From positions 496,001 to 560,000 of the forward strand of contig NZ_JACHZQ010000001.1 in assembly GCF_014193655.1 (NCBI RefSeq): DNA of 64,000 bases. Direction: 5' to 3'. The position numbers were made by a program, and so were the translations under genes. The notes beneath the pieces are model-generated. The model had not been told where the DNA came from. It saw only the letters and a program-made list of their open reading frames with translations, and searched no databases. Origin of the DNA: Rhizobium sp. BK313 (lineage in GTDB: Bacteria > Pseudomonadota > Alphaproteobacteria > Rhizobiales > Rhizobiaceae). Shown one piece after another: positions 7,545 through 17,892 of the stretch (positions are counted from its first letter, which is position 1; each line of letters begins with the position of its first letter).

Positions 7545-9943
7545 CGTCCAAACACATAGCGGCGCAGCATCATGAGCCCCGCCGTAGTCGCCGCCAGAAC
7601 GAGTAGCGCCAAGCCGATCAATATATTGCGTTCGGCCGGTGTCGCCGTTTGCGGCAGGTTGATGCTGGATGTGGCCTGGCGAGCGATCATGCTGGCGGTG
7701 GCGGGTGTCGGCGCAGCGGCAATCTGGCTTGCCAGCGCGGTCTGTCGTTTTGCCAACCCGCCCTTGGAGAGCATAGCTCCGTTGACATCAGCCTGATCCA
7801 CTTTGGCCTGTTCATCCGTCGGGCCGATCGGCTCAACCGAGGCCTTGTGTTCGCCGCCAGGCGCAGTGATCGGCACTTCGTCTTCGCCGAAGACCTTGTC
7901 GAAATCCCAGCCGGCGGGCAGGTTCAGCGGCAGCTTGGCTGAACCGAGCGGTTGGTCGGCTGGACGTGAGGGCCTGACGTCGACGGCGACCAAGCTGGTG
8001 ACGCGCGAGACGAGGTGATGCGCGAGCGCCACCGTTTCGACCTGCTTGTCCAGGGCTCCTTGATCCTGGGTCTCGTAAGCACGGGCTTCGATATCGTCGA
8101 TCTTGCGACGCGCCCAAAGCTGCGAAATGCCCTTGCCTTCGGCGGCGTTGGCGATGTCCATCTCGACGCGCCAGGGCTGGGCGCCGGTCTTGCCTGATAT
8201 CTGCAGCTTGCCGGTCGGCTGTGCGTCGGAGAGCGCGGCTGTCAGCACGACCGGTTCGCCGGTGTAGAGGTCAGGCATCGGGTTCGGTGTGATGTCGTCA
8301 GCCTTGGCATTGTCGAAGCTGGCGGCAATGTCGGTCATGGCGGGATTTTCGAGCTTGGTGAACAACTCGCCCATCCGCTCGGCGACCTGATCTTGAGAAC
8401 CGATGGCGGTATAGGTGCCGCGGCCGGCTTCGGCTGCCTTGATCATGAAGTAGGTGTTCGGGGCAGAGCCGATACCGACGGTGAAGACGCGGGCGTCGGC
8501 GCGGTTCTGACTGATCTCCCGGAAGAGTTGCTGCTCGTTGCCGATCGCGCCGTCGGTTAGGAAGACAACCTGGCGGAGCGCGCCATTGGCGATCGGTCCC
8601 TGATTACGCAGCGCGTCCGAGAGAGCTGGCAGCATTTCCGTGCCACCGTCGGCTGTCAGGCCGTTGACATAGGCAATGGCTTTTTCCCTGTTGTCCGGCG
8701 TGGCGGCGACAAGACCGTGGAAATAGTCGGTCATCGTGTCGTCGAAACGGATGACGTTGAAGCGGTCGCCGGGATGCAGCTTGGAGATCGCAAGTGCCAG
8801 GCTGGCGCGGGCCTGTTCGATCGACGGGCCCGACATGGAGCCGGAATTGTCGATGACGAAGACCACCTCGCGCTTCGGCTGCTCGGTCGTTGCATCCGGC
8901 GTCGGCGGCGGGGTTACGAAGGCCAGCAGGTAGGTCTTGCCGTCCTTTGCTTCGCGGAACAGGCCGGCGCTTGGCGTTTTGCCGGGAGCCGCTTTCCAGC
9001 TCAACTCGAAATCACGATCCGCGGGCACCGAGTCGCCTTTCAGCGAAATCGTGCGGCCCTGTTCGCCGTTTTCGGTCACATTGACCTCATGAAAGGCGGA
9101 TTTCACCTCGCCGAGCGGAAAGCCGGCCTTGAGATTGACGGTCAACGATACCGGATTGATCTTGGCGTTTTCACGCGGATCGAGAACCGGGGCTTCGATC
9201 TTCTCTCTGTCCGGGACCGGATCTTGCTGTACGGCGAAACCGGTGCCGTTGTTGAACTCGACACTCTGTACGATCGGCTGCGGGTTATAGCGTGGAGCTA
9301 CGACCATCGGGAAGCGTAGCGAGAATTGGCCAGCCGACTGATGGACCGTCTGCTGGTATTCGATCTGTACGACGATGGTTTCGCCGGGACCGATATTGGC
9401 AACCTGATTGGTGAAGATGTTCGGCCGCTGCTGCTCGAGCAGGGCTGTCTTCTTGCCCTGCGCTTTGGCATCCTCATAAATCTGCCGGGCTTCTTCGCGC
9501 GGCTTGATCTGACCTTCGATGAAGCGGTCGCCGATCTGCATGCGCAGCGTATCGACTGCTGCATTGTCCGGCAGCGGGAAAACATAGGTGCCTTCGATCC
9601 AGCCCTTGCTCGGGTTCTGGAAGCGCTGGGTGACCTTGACGCGGGAAACCGGGCCGGTGACGTCGATCTCGACATCCGTCTTCAGGCGCGGCGCCTCGAC
9701 ATAATAGCCGGGCTCTTTGGATGGGAAGAGCAACGAGCCGCTGTTGACGTCGTTCGGACGGATGAGGCCGGCGAGTTGCTGGCCGGATTGGCTCGACTGG
9801 CCAGCAGTTTCGGCGCGCGCAGCCGTGATGAGACACAGCATCGTGACCGCCAGCGCGGCCAATGTTGTCATTGCGATTGAGAAAGAAGAGAGGAGATTGC
9901 GCGCCCTCAGGCGCTCGGTTGTGCATTCGTCATCCAGAAACAT
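7541..9943 (-). CDS. VIT and vWA domain sortase-target protein with LPQTA signal
   Basis: An 800-residue surface or periplasmic protein of the 'marine proteobacterial sortase target' type. Residues 20-45 are a long signal sequence. Residues about 70-215 form a VIT (vault/inter-alpha-trypsin) domain, with RVKVTQRFQNP and YVFPLPDNAAVD. Residues about 358-540 form a von Willebrand A domain whose metal site reads DNSGSMSG at 365-372. The C-terminus is a complete sorting signal: LPQTA at 763-767, a hydrophobic helix at 774-793, then RR. The ATG at 9943 has AGGGGGTAGCC upstream. The sortase gene follows with a 4-base overlap, so this is enzyme plus substrate. What it binds is unknown; vWA domains usually mediate protein contacts. 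Confidence 0.9.
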   Translation of the reverse strand: MFLDDECTTERLRARNLLSSFSIAMTTLAALAVTMLCLITAARAETAGQSSQSGQQLAGLIRPNDVNSGSLLFPSKEPGYYVEAPRLKTDVEIDVTGPVSRVKVTQRFQNPSKGWIEGTYVFPLPDNAAVDTLRMQIGDRFIEGQIKPREEARQIYEDAKAQGKKTALLEQQRPNIFTNQVANIGPGETIVVQIEYQQTVHQSAGQFSLRFPMVVAPRYNPQPIVQSVEFNNGTGFAVQQDPVPDREKIEAPVLDPRENAKINPVSLTVNLKAGFPLGEVKSAFHEVNVTENGEQGRTISLKGDSVPADRDFELSWKAAPGKTPSAGLFREAKDGKTYLLAFVTPPPTPDATTEQPKREVVFVIDNSGSMSGPSIEQARASLALAISKLHPGDRFNVIRFDDTMTDYFHGLVAATPDNREKAIAYVNGLTADGGTEMLPALSDALRNQGPIANGALRQVVFLTDGAIGNEQQLFREISQNRADARVFTVGIGSAPNTYFMIKAAEAGRGTYTAIGSQDQVAERMGELFTKLENPAMTDIAASFDNAKADDITPNPMPDLYTGEPVVLTAALSDAQPTGKLQISGKTGAQPWRVEMDIANAAEGKGISQLWARRKIDDIEARAYETQDQGALDKQVETVALAHHLVSRVTSLVAVDVRPSRPADQPLGSAKLPLNLPAGWDFDKVFGEDEVPITAPGGEHKASVEPIGPTDEQAKVDQADVNGAMLSKGGLAKRQTALASQIAAAPTPATASMIARQATSSINLPQTATPAERNILIGLALLVLAATTAGLMMLRRYVFGR

Positions 9944-11602
<1,659 letters not shown>

Positions 11603-11624
11603 GTAGCTTAGATAAATACTTCGG

Positions 11625-11651
11625 AAGCCCGTCAGCGATGGCGGGCTTTTT
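11625..11651 (+). terminator. Intrinsic terminator of aatA
   Basis: AAGCCCG at 11625-11631 pairs with CGGGCTT at 11642-11648, followed by a T run. Confidence 0.85.
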
Positions 11652-11746
11652 CGCGTCGATCGGTTGGCGTCAATGCCGGCTCATCAAGAGATTCAAGTCT
11701 CTCCGAATTTGATTCCACTACCCGCTCTAACCCTCTGAAATCAGAG

Positions 11747-12862
11747 TCAAAGCCCCAATCCCGTCAGCATGATGAAGGTGGCGAAGAGGATGAAGTGGGT
11801 CATGCCTTCGATGGCATTGGTCTCGCCATCGTTGAGATTGATGGCGGCGGCGATGAGGGTGATCATGATCATTACGGTCTGTACCGGCGACATGGCCATA
11901 ATGAAGGGTTGGCCGCTATAGAGCGCGATCGCCTCCATGACCGGCACCGTGAGAATGACGGTCGAGAGCGAGGCGCCCATGGCGATGTTGATCGTCGCCT
12001 GCATACGGTTGCGTAGTGCCGCCCGCAGCGCCGTCAGGATCTCAGGGGCGGCGGAAATGGCGGCGACGACGATGGCGGCAATCGCCGGCGGCGCGCCGCT
12101 GTCTCTCAATCCGACATCCATGAAGGCCGACATGAATTCGGCTAGCCCGCCGATCAGTATGACGCCGATCAGGATCGTAACGATTGAGGTCGCGGTGGAG
12201 CCTTCGCCAAGATGGTCGTCTTCCGCGCCGTGTTTCTTCTCAATGCGGGGATAGCTGTAGCTGAAGAAATAGCTGTGCTTGCCGACCTGCATACGCAGAA
12301 AGAGAGCGTAAAGCGCGATCATCGCGATGATAGTGAAGGCTGAATAATAGTGCCACTTCGCGTCGGGAATGAATTCCGGCACGATCATCGAAATGCCCAT
12401 GGCCGTCAGGATCATCACGCCGTAGGTCTTGCTGGAATCGTCGTTATAGGGCTGCTCTCCGTGTTTCAGTCCACCGATCAGGGCAGCCAAGCCGAGAATG
12501 CCGTTGATATCGAGCATGACGGCGGAATAGATCGTATCGCGGACCAGCGTCGGCGAGCTCTCACCGCCCATCAGGATCGCCAGCATGATGACTTCCACGG
12601 CGACGGCCGAGAGCGTCAGGATCATCGTGCCATAGGGATCGCCGACTTTAGTCGCCAAGATTTCGGCATGATGGGCGACACGCATCGAGACAAGTACGAT
12701 GGTCGCAATCAGTGCGGCGGCGGCCACCAGCGATGCGGCCCGTCCCATATCCAGCACCGCATGTTCGCCGAGATAGGCGATCACTGCGACCGCAAATGCA
12801 ATGATCAGGAACTTTTCCTGCTTCAGCCAGCTCGATATTGCCAAGATCCCCACCTCTTGCAC
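11747..12862 (-). CDS. Ca2+/H+ antiporter, ChaA-like (CaCA superfamily)
   Basis: A 371-residue inner-membrane exchanger with about eleven hydrophobic segments. Two inverted alpha repeats carry the ion-binding glutamates: GDPYGTMILTLSAVAVEVIM in the first half, and ISAAPEILTALRAALRNR with INIAMGASLSTVILTVP in the second. A hydrophilic loop with HGAEDDHLGEG separates the halves. It is predicted to expel calcium, possibly sodium or potassium, in exchange for protons. The start shown is GTG at 12862 with GGGAAAG upstream. A TTG at 12844 with GAGGTGGGG just before it is a credible alternative. It is convergent with aatA. Confidence 0.87.
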   Translation of the reverse strand: MQEVGILAISSWLKQEKFLIIAFAVAVIAYLGEHAVLDMGRAASLVAAAALIATIVLVSMRVAHHAEILATKVGDPYGTMILTLSAVAVEVIMLAILMGGESSPTLVRDTIYSAVMLDINGILGLAALIGGLKHGEQPYNDDSSKTYGVMILTAMGISMIVPEFIPDAKWHYYSAFTIIAMIALYALFLRMQVGKHSYFFSYSYPRIEKKHGAEDDHLGEGSTATSIVTILIGVILIGGLAEFMSAFMDVGLRDSGAPPAIAAIVVAAISAAPEILTALRAALRNRMQATINIAMGASLSTVILTVPVMEAIALYSGQPFIMAMSPVQTVMIMITLIAAAINLNDGETNAIEGMTHFILFATFIMLTGLGL

Positions 12863-13075
12863 CGATTCACTTTCCCACTCTAAATCAATGATTTCTCACA
12901 TCAAGCATGCGCGTGGATGACAAAATTTGCAGTCCGCGCCGTTTAATGGAATACTGCATGGATCGGTCTGCCCAACCCAATATCGCGGCATCCTCGAAAT
13001 CGTCTCAGATGGACCGCGGTCCTGCCGGGTGGCACCCGGATCCTAAGGTCTTGGCAGAGGAAAAGGAGGCTATGC

Positions 13076-13357
13076 ATGGTCAAGGTCACTTATGAAATCG
13101 TGCCACATGACGGCGGATGGGCGTATCGCTTCGGCGACGTCTATTCAGAGGCCTTTCCGACCCATTCCGAAGCAGTGGAGGCAGCCAGGATCGTGGCGGC
13201 CGAGCAGCAGGTCGGCGGCGATTCGGCCGAGATCAGTTGGCAGGATGAACGGGGCAAATGGCACGAAGAATATACCGACGGCGGTGATCGACCCGAAACG
13301 GAGGTTGTCGACGGCAAGGTGCATTTCCCGCCGGTCGACACGGCCCCCGGGGCCTAG
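13076..13357 (+). CDS. DUF2188-type small protein
   Basis: A 93-residue soluble protein. The N-terminal part reads YEIVPHDGGWAYRFGDVYSE with a following THSEAVEAARIVAAEQ helix. This is the typical beta-beta-helix layout of the DUF2188 family, which is small and of unknown function. A very strong ribosome site, AAGGAGG, precedes the ATG. The C-terminal third is acidic and Pro-rich. It stands alone, convergent with the GrpB-family gene only 8 bases away. Function is unknown. Confidence 0.75.
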   Translation: MVKVTYEIVPHDGGWAYRFGDVYSEAFPTHSEAVEAARIVAAEQQVGGDSAEISWQDERGKWHEEYTDGGDRPETEVVDGKVHFPPVDTAPGA

Positions 13358-13365
13358 AACTGCTG

Positions 13366-13875
13366 CTAGCGTAACGCTCGGTCGATAATTGTATCAACAA
13401 AGGCCCGCTTCGAAGCGGTATAGCGATCGCCGTCATATCGGAATTTTGCCGCCAGATCCTGTTTAAGCGCAGCGTAAGCTGCTGCAGCCTCTGGATGCGA
13501 TCGCAGGTGATCGCGGAAAATGATCCTCCTCTGGTGCGTCAAATTGTCTGGCGGGCAAATGTAAATCCGTTCGGGCGGCGTGCCGTCCCTGAGCATGAAC
13601 GCCCAGACATCGTCATCGTAACGATTGCCGCGTGGTTCGTAATTTCGCGCAAGAAGGATTTGTGTAGCGGCTGGTACGTCATCTAGGCCGCGCAGAACGA
13701 TGTCTATATCCAGGAGCGGTTTTGCCGCGAGGCCCGGAATGGATGTGCTGCCGACATGTTCGATCGTCACCACATAAGGCCTCAACAGCCCCTCAAGCTT
13801 CTCGCGGATACGTGTGAAGGCCACTGGCCAATCCGGATCATACGGCACGAGTTCAACTGGATTGCTCGCGGTCAT
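13366..13875 (-). CDS. GrpB/UPF0157 family nucleotidyltransferase-like protein
   Basis: A 169-residue protein of the GrpB family, which has a nucleotidyltransferase fold. The diagnostic stretch is IEHVGSTSIPGLAAKPLLDI, with its GSTS and two acidic residues (DIDI) as the likely metal site, followed by HQRRIIFRDHLRSHPE. The physiological reaction is not established for the family. Its ATG overlaps the stop of the upstream LysR gene (ATGA at 13872-13875), so the two are translated from one message. Confidence 0.87.
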   Translation of the reverse strand: MTASNPVELVPYDPDWPVAFTRIREKLEGLLRPYVVTIEHVGSTSIPGLAAKPLLDIDIVLRGLDDVPAATQILLARNYEPRGNRYDDDVWAFMLRDGTPPERIYICPPDNLTHQRRIIFRDHLRSHPEAAAAYAALKQDLAAKFRYDGDRYTASKRAFVDTIIDRALR

Positions 13876-14783
13876 GATCTCTCCTGCTCTCCGCCAGCCC
13901 TAATGTAGTCGAGCAACCCGACCACCAGCGCATTAAATGTCACGCGGCAGCGCGGTGAAGTCTTCAGGTTTTCATGCATGGCGACCCAGGTGTCGAGCGA
14001 CAGTTCGATCTCGGGCAGCAACCGAACAAGATTCTCATCCCTTTTCGCAAGCGGCACTTGATAGAAGCCGATGCCGACGCCGGCGCGCAACGCGTTGTGC
14101 AGGGCGATGCTATGGTCCGACTTGAAGGCAAAGGAGATGCCGTCCAGCAGGGGATAGCGCTTCAACATGGCGCGGGTGAAAGCGGTCTGTCGGTCGAAGC
14201 CAATCAGCTTGTGCTGGCGCAACTGCCCGATGCTCTTGGGTTCGCCATACCGTTCAAGATAATTGCGATGTGCGAACAAGCCGAGGGAGACGATGCCGAT
14301 ACGACGCGCCAGCAGCGCATCTTGCGTAGGCGCTACCATGCGCACGGCGATATCGGCCTCGCGCTGCAACAGGTCTTCCACGGCATCCGAAGCGGAGAGC
14401 TCGATGACGAGATCGGGATGTGCTGCCTGCAGCCCGGCGAGGATCGGCGGCAGCACTTCCACACCGATGACTTCGCTGGCGCTGATGCGAACCGTGCCGC
14501 TGACGTTGTCCCGGGAACCGGAGGCGACGCGGAGAAGAGCAGCGGTCGTGCTGGCCAGTGTTTCCGCATAGGGCTTGAGGGCGAGGGCCGCGTCTGTCGG
14601 AAGAAGGCCTTGCTGCGAGCGTGTGAAGAGCTCTGCACCGACGGCTTCTTCCAGCGCGTCGATATGGCGGCCGATGGTCGGCTGGGTCAGGCCGAGATCT
14701 CGGGCGGCGGCCGAAAGCGAGCCATGATGGAGCACGGCGAGGAAGGTGCGGTAGAAATCCCAGCTTGGTTCCGATGCTGTCAT
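13872..14783 (-). CDS. LysR-family transcriptional regulator
   Basis: A 303-residue LysR regulator: winged helix-turn-helix at about 9-68 (GSLSAAARDLGLTQPTIGRH), then a periplasmic-binding-like effector domain at about 93-295. The effector domain is of the short-chain/aldehyde-responsive type, with EADIAVRMVAP and GVGIGFYQVP. It is divergent from the NAD-binding reductase gene across 91 bases and coupled to the GrpB-family gene downstream. The usual arrangement suggests it controls the divergent gene and itself. The effector is unknown. Confidence 0.9.
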   Translation of the reverse strand: MTASEPSWDFYRTFLAVLHHGSLSAAARDLGLTQPTIGRHIDALEEAVGAELFTRSQQGLLPTDAALALKPYAETLASTTAALLRVASGSRDNVSGTVRISASEVIGVEVLPPILAGLQAAHPDLVIELSASDAVEDLLQREADIAVRMVAPTQDALLARRIGIVSLGLFAHRNYLERYGEPKSIGQLRQHKLIGFDRQTAFTRAMLKRYPLLDGISFAFKSDHSIALHNALRAGVGIGFYQVPLAKRDENLVRLLPEIELSLDTWVAMHENLKTSPRCRVTFNALVVGLLDYIRAGGEQERS

Positions 14784-14791
14784 AAATTTTT

Positions 14792-14804
14792 GTATATCAT
14801 ATGC
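14792..14804. promoter_or_regulatory. Near-palindrome in the LysR/reductase divergent spacer
   Basis: GTATATCATATGC is a palindrome with one mismatch, in an AT-rich spot between the divergent starts. It fits the T-N11-A style of LysR sites. Inference from symmetry and position only. Confidence 0.35.
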
Positions 14805-14874
14805 AGATTTTTCGGCAATTTCGTTTATTGCGGTCGCGCGGCATAGTCACGCCATCAAATCGATGGAGATGACA

Positions 14875-15846
14875 ATGACTGAGCAGATGAACAATGGAAA
14901 GACCGCTCTCGTGCTGGGCGCCACCGGCGGTATCGGCGGCGCGATGGCTCGCGGGCTCGCCGCCCGCGGCTGGCGCATCCGGGCGCTGAACCGCAACGCC
15001 GCAGAAGCAGCGCGCCGCGAGCCCGGCTTCGACTGGGTGCAGGGCGATGCAATGCAGGCGAGCGACGTGTTGAAGGCGGCGACGGGGGTTGAGGTGATCG
15101 TGCATGCCGTAAACCCGCCTGGCTATCGCAACTGGGCGCAACTTGTTCTGCCGATGCTCGACAGCACGATCGCAGCCGCGAAAGCGGTTGGCGCGCGCAT
15201 CGTCCTGCCGGGCACGGTCTATAATTTCGGGCCTGATGTCCTTCCCGACGTGACCGAGGATAGCCCGCAGCATCCGCAGACACGCAAGGGTGCAATCCGC
15301 GTCGAAATGGAGCGGCGCTTGAAGGCGGCCGCAGAGGGCGGGACGCCGGTCATCATCCTTCGTGCCGGAGATTTCTTCGGCCAGCATACCAACAGCTGGT
15401 TCTCACAGGGCATCGTAAAACCTGGTAAGCCGGTGGCATCGGTGACCTATCCGGGCAGGGTAGGCATCGGCCATCAATGGGCTTATCTACCCGATGTCGC
15501 GGAAACGATGATCCGGCTTATCGAGAAGGGAGATGCGCTTCCGGCCTTCGCCGTCTATCACATGCGCGGCCATTGGGATGGCGATGGCCGGCAGATGGTT
15601 GGTGCGATCGAGCGCGCGGTCGGACATAGGGTGACGGAAAAATCCTTTCCCTGGTGGATACTGCCGCTTGCCGCACCCTTCGTGCCGCTGATGAAGGAGT
15701 TGCGTGAAATGCGCTATCTCTGGAAAGTACCGTTGCAGATGAGAAACGATAAGCTCGTGGCCGTGCTCGGCGAGGAACCGCATACCCCGATCGATGAGGC
15801 GGTGAAGGCGAGCCTTGCGGCAATCGGCTGCTTGTCGGCGCGATGA
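14875..15846 (+). CDS. NAD(P)-dependent epimerase/dehydratase-like protein
   Basis: A 323-residue extended short-chain dehydrogenase-like protein. The N-terminal Rossmann motif is GATGGIGGAMARGLAARGW. The active-site serine/tyrosine motif is not cleanly visible: the equivalent region reads LPGTVYNFGPDV. Later blocks, ILRAGDFFG and QWAYLPDVAETM, match NAD(P)-binding epimerase and atypical reductase families. The ATG at 14875 has GGAG six bases upstream; an ATG four codons earlier is less well placed. It is divergent from the LysR gene that probably regulates it. Substrate is unknown. Confidence 0.78.
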   Translation: MTEQMNNGKTALVLGATGGIGGAMARGLAARGWRIRALNRNAAEAARREPGFDWVQGDAMQASDVLKAATGVEVIVHAVNPPGYRNWAQLVLPMLDSTIAAAKAVGARIVLPGTVYNFGPDVLPDVTEDSPQHPQTRKGAIRVEMERRLKAAAEGGTPVIILRAGDFFGQHTNSWFSQGIVKPGKPVASVTYPGRVGIGHQWAYLPDVAETMIRLIEKGDALPAFAVYHMRGHWDGDGRQMVGAIERAVGHRVTEKSFPWWILPLAAPFVPLMKELREMRYLWKVPLQMRNDKLVAVLGEEPHTPIDEAVKASLAAIGCLSAR

Positions 15847-15855
15847 GGCGCGCCG

Positions 15856-16656
15856 TCAGATCTGGAGTTCGGCCAGCGCGATGCTGGCGACGGCAAAATC
15901 CGACTCGGCATTCCTGGTATCGCCGTCGCTGAGGAACCAGGCGGCGGAAAGGCCGGCGTAGGCGACGATCCATTGCAGCATGCGCTTCGGTTCCAATTTC
16001 GCCTCGGCGCAGACGATCGGCAATTGGCTCTGTAGGCGGCCAGGCGCGGTGACGATGGGGAGCTCCGGATTGCAGAAGGTGTTGGCGAAATCGTAGCCGC
16101 GCTCGCCGTAGACGCGCTTTGGGTCTATGGCGAGCCAACCGCGGGGACCGAAATCCATGACATTCTCGTGATGGATGTCGCCGTGCAATACGGTAAGGTC
16201 GCGTTGATCCGCGAGGAGGTGACGCGCAATATCGGCGCTGGTGGCGAGAAGACCGCCATGGCTGCGTGCGGCCGGCTCAAGCTCGCGAAACCAGTGGTCA
16301 AGCGGGACTAGATCCGGCAACGGCGTTGGCCGCGGCGCGTGGAGCTTCGCGGCCGTGCGGCAGATGATCCGGCTTGCCTCGTCATCACGGCCTTCCATCG
16401 CCATCGTCAGCAGCGAGCCAGGTCCGGTCGCCCGTTCCAGAAGTGCGGCGTCGCTATCATGTTCGTAGACATGTGCGGCGCCGTCTCCGTTCCACCAGCG
16501 CAAGACCTGGCTGCCGAGTTTCTCGTCAATATCAAGTGCGACTTTTAGCATGGCGGGCAAGCCGCGCCAGATAACGGGTAGGAGGTGGCTGGAATGTGTG
16601 ACGATCGCTTCGCCATCCGGCGTGAGCGACCAGCGCTTTAGATAGGGTTCAAACAT
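15856..16656 (-). CDS. APH(6)-like aminoglycoside/hydroxyurea phosphotransferase
   Basis: A 266-residue kinase-fold protein of the streptomycin 6-kinase (StrB-like) family, which phosphorylates small antibiotics using ATP. The Brenner motif HGDIHHENVM sits at 158-167, with catalytic Asp160 and Asn165. The metal site IDPKRVYGERGYDFANTF has Asp178, and LKVALDI holds the candidate ATP lysine (Lys38). The C-terminal YAGLSAAWFLSDGD also matches the family. It is convergent with the reductase (9-base gap). Chromosomal copies are common in soil alphaproteobacteria. Whether it confers resistance or acts on a native metabolite cannot be told. Confidence 0.85.
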   Translation of the reverse strand: MFEPYLKRWSLTPDGEAIVTHSSHLLPVIWRGLPAMLKVALDIDEKLGSQVLRWWNGDGAAHVYEHDSDAALLERATGPGSLLTMAMEGRDDEASRIICRTAAKLHAPRPTPLPDLVPLDHWFRELEPAARSHGGLLATSADIARHLLADQRDLTVLHGDIHHENVMDFGPRGWLAIDPKRVYGERGYDFANTFCNPELPIVTAPGRLQSQLPIVCAEAKLEPKRMLQWIVAYAGLSAAWFLSDGDTRNAESDFAVASIALAELQI

Positions 16657-16685
16657 GCGGGTACTCTAACGGCTATCCCCAAAAA

Positions 16686-16713
16686 GAAAATCCCGCCTCG
16701 CAGCGGGATTTTC
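16686..16713 (-). terminator. Intrinsic terminator after the OYE gene
   Basis: GAAAATCCCGC (16686-16696) and GCGGGATTTTC (16703-16713) form an 11-base perfect stem with a six-base loop. On the minus strand it ends the OYE transcript, with a T run (from AAAAAG) just beyond. Confidence 0.88.
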
Positions 16714-16736
16714 CATCATGGCCGAAACGGTGCGAG

Positions 16737-17846
16737 TTAAGCCACTTCGTCCAGCGTCGGATAGTCGGCATAGCCGTTTTCGCCGCCGCCATAGAGTGTT
16801 TCCCGATTGAGGGCCGAAAGCGGTGCGTTTTCCTTCAGCCGGCGAACGAGATCCGGGTTGGAGATGAAAAGCTTGCCGAAGGCAACGACGTCGGCCTTGC
16901 CGCTCTCGACGGCTTCGATCGCCATCTCGCGATCGTAGCCGTTGTTGAGCATCCAAGCCGACTTGCCGCCCGCAGCCTTATAAGCCGCGTGCAGGGCGTC
17001 GTAGTCGAAGGGCAGGAAGTCACGCGCGCCGCTGGTCTGGCCTTCGACGACGTGGATATAGGCGAGACCATACTTCGCCAGACCTTCGATGACATAGGTG
17101 AACAGCGCCTGCGGGTGCGGGTCGCTGGAATCGCCCGACGGCGTTACCGGCGAGATGCGGATGGCGGTGCGACCGGCGCCGACTTCCTTGGTTACGGCGT
17201 CGACCACTTCGAAGAGGAAGCGGGCGCGGTTTTCGATCGAGCCGCCATACTGGTCGGTGCGATCGTTGACGCCGGCGCGCAGGAATTGGTCGATGAGATA
17301 GCCATTGGCACCATGGATTTCGACGCCGTCAAAACCGGCTTCGATCGCGGCGCGGGCGGCCTTGCGGTAATCCTCGATAATGCCTGGAATTTCCGAGGCC
17401 TCAAGAGCGCGTGGCTCGGAGACCTCGGTAAAGGCGCCGGTGCCATCGCTGCTAACCAGATAGGTCTTGGCGTTAGCGCGCTTGGCGGTGGAGGAGACAG
17501 GCTTGCTACCGTTCGGCTGCAGCGTGGCGTGGGAAATGCGACCGACATGCCACATCTGCACGACGATCTTGCCGCCATTGGCATGCACGGCATCCGTCAC
17601 TTTCTTCCAGCCGTCGAGGGCTTCCTTGGTATAGAGACCGGGTACATCCGCATAGCCCTGGCCCTGATGGGTGATGGCGGTCGCTTCGGTGATGATCAGG
17701 CCGGCCGTAGCGCGTTGGGCATAATATTTGACGTTCAAGTCGTTCGGAACCGCATTCGGAGAACGATTGCGGGTCAGCGGCGCCATGACGATCCGGTTGG
17801 CGAGGGAGATATCGCCAAGTTTCGTCGGTTCAAAGAGTTTGATCAT
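16737..17846 (-). CDS. Old Yellow Enzyme family alkene reductase, NemA-like
   Basis: A 369-residue FMN-dependent ene-reductase that reduces electrophilic alkenes, quinones or nitro compounds with NAD(P)H. It is a single TIM barrel. The N-terminal MAPLTRNRSPN, the flavin-region WHVGRISH, the substrate pair His-x-x-Asn in EIHGANGYLIDQFL, NDRTDQYGGSIENRARF and the C-terminal FGKLFISNPDLV are all as in NemA. It lies 46 bases downstream of the MFS exporter on the same strand, so it may belong to the ArsR-controlled transcript, giving a detoxification set (reduce and export). A strong terminator follows. Confidence 0.9.
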   Translation of the reverse strand: MIKLFEPTKLGDISLANRIVMAPLTRNRSPNAVPNDLNVKYYAQRATAGLIITEATAITHQGQGYADVPGLYTKEALDGWKKVTDAVHANGGKIVVQMWHVGRISHATLQPNGSKPVSSTAKRANAKTYLVSSDGTGAFTEVSEPRALEASEIPGIIEDYRKAARAAIEAGFDGVEIHGANGYLIDQFLRAGVNDRTDQYGGSIENRARFLFEVVDAVTKEVGAGRTAIRISPVTPSGDSSDPHPQALFTYVIEGLAKYGLAYIHVVEGQTSGARDFLPFDYDALHAAYKAAGGKSAWMLNNGYDREMAIEAVESGKADVVAFGKLFISNPDLVRRLKENAPLSALNRETLYGGGENGYADYPTLDEVA

Positions 17847-17892
17847 GGAAGATCCTTTCCTGTTGTACGAGATGAAGAATTGAAGGAGAAGC

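Noticed and set aside
12907..13095. 62-codon frame before the DUF2188 gene
   Set aside because: It overlaps the strong ribosome site and start of the DUF2188 gene and has no site of its own.
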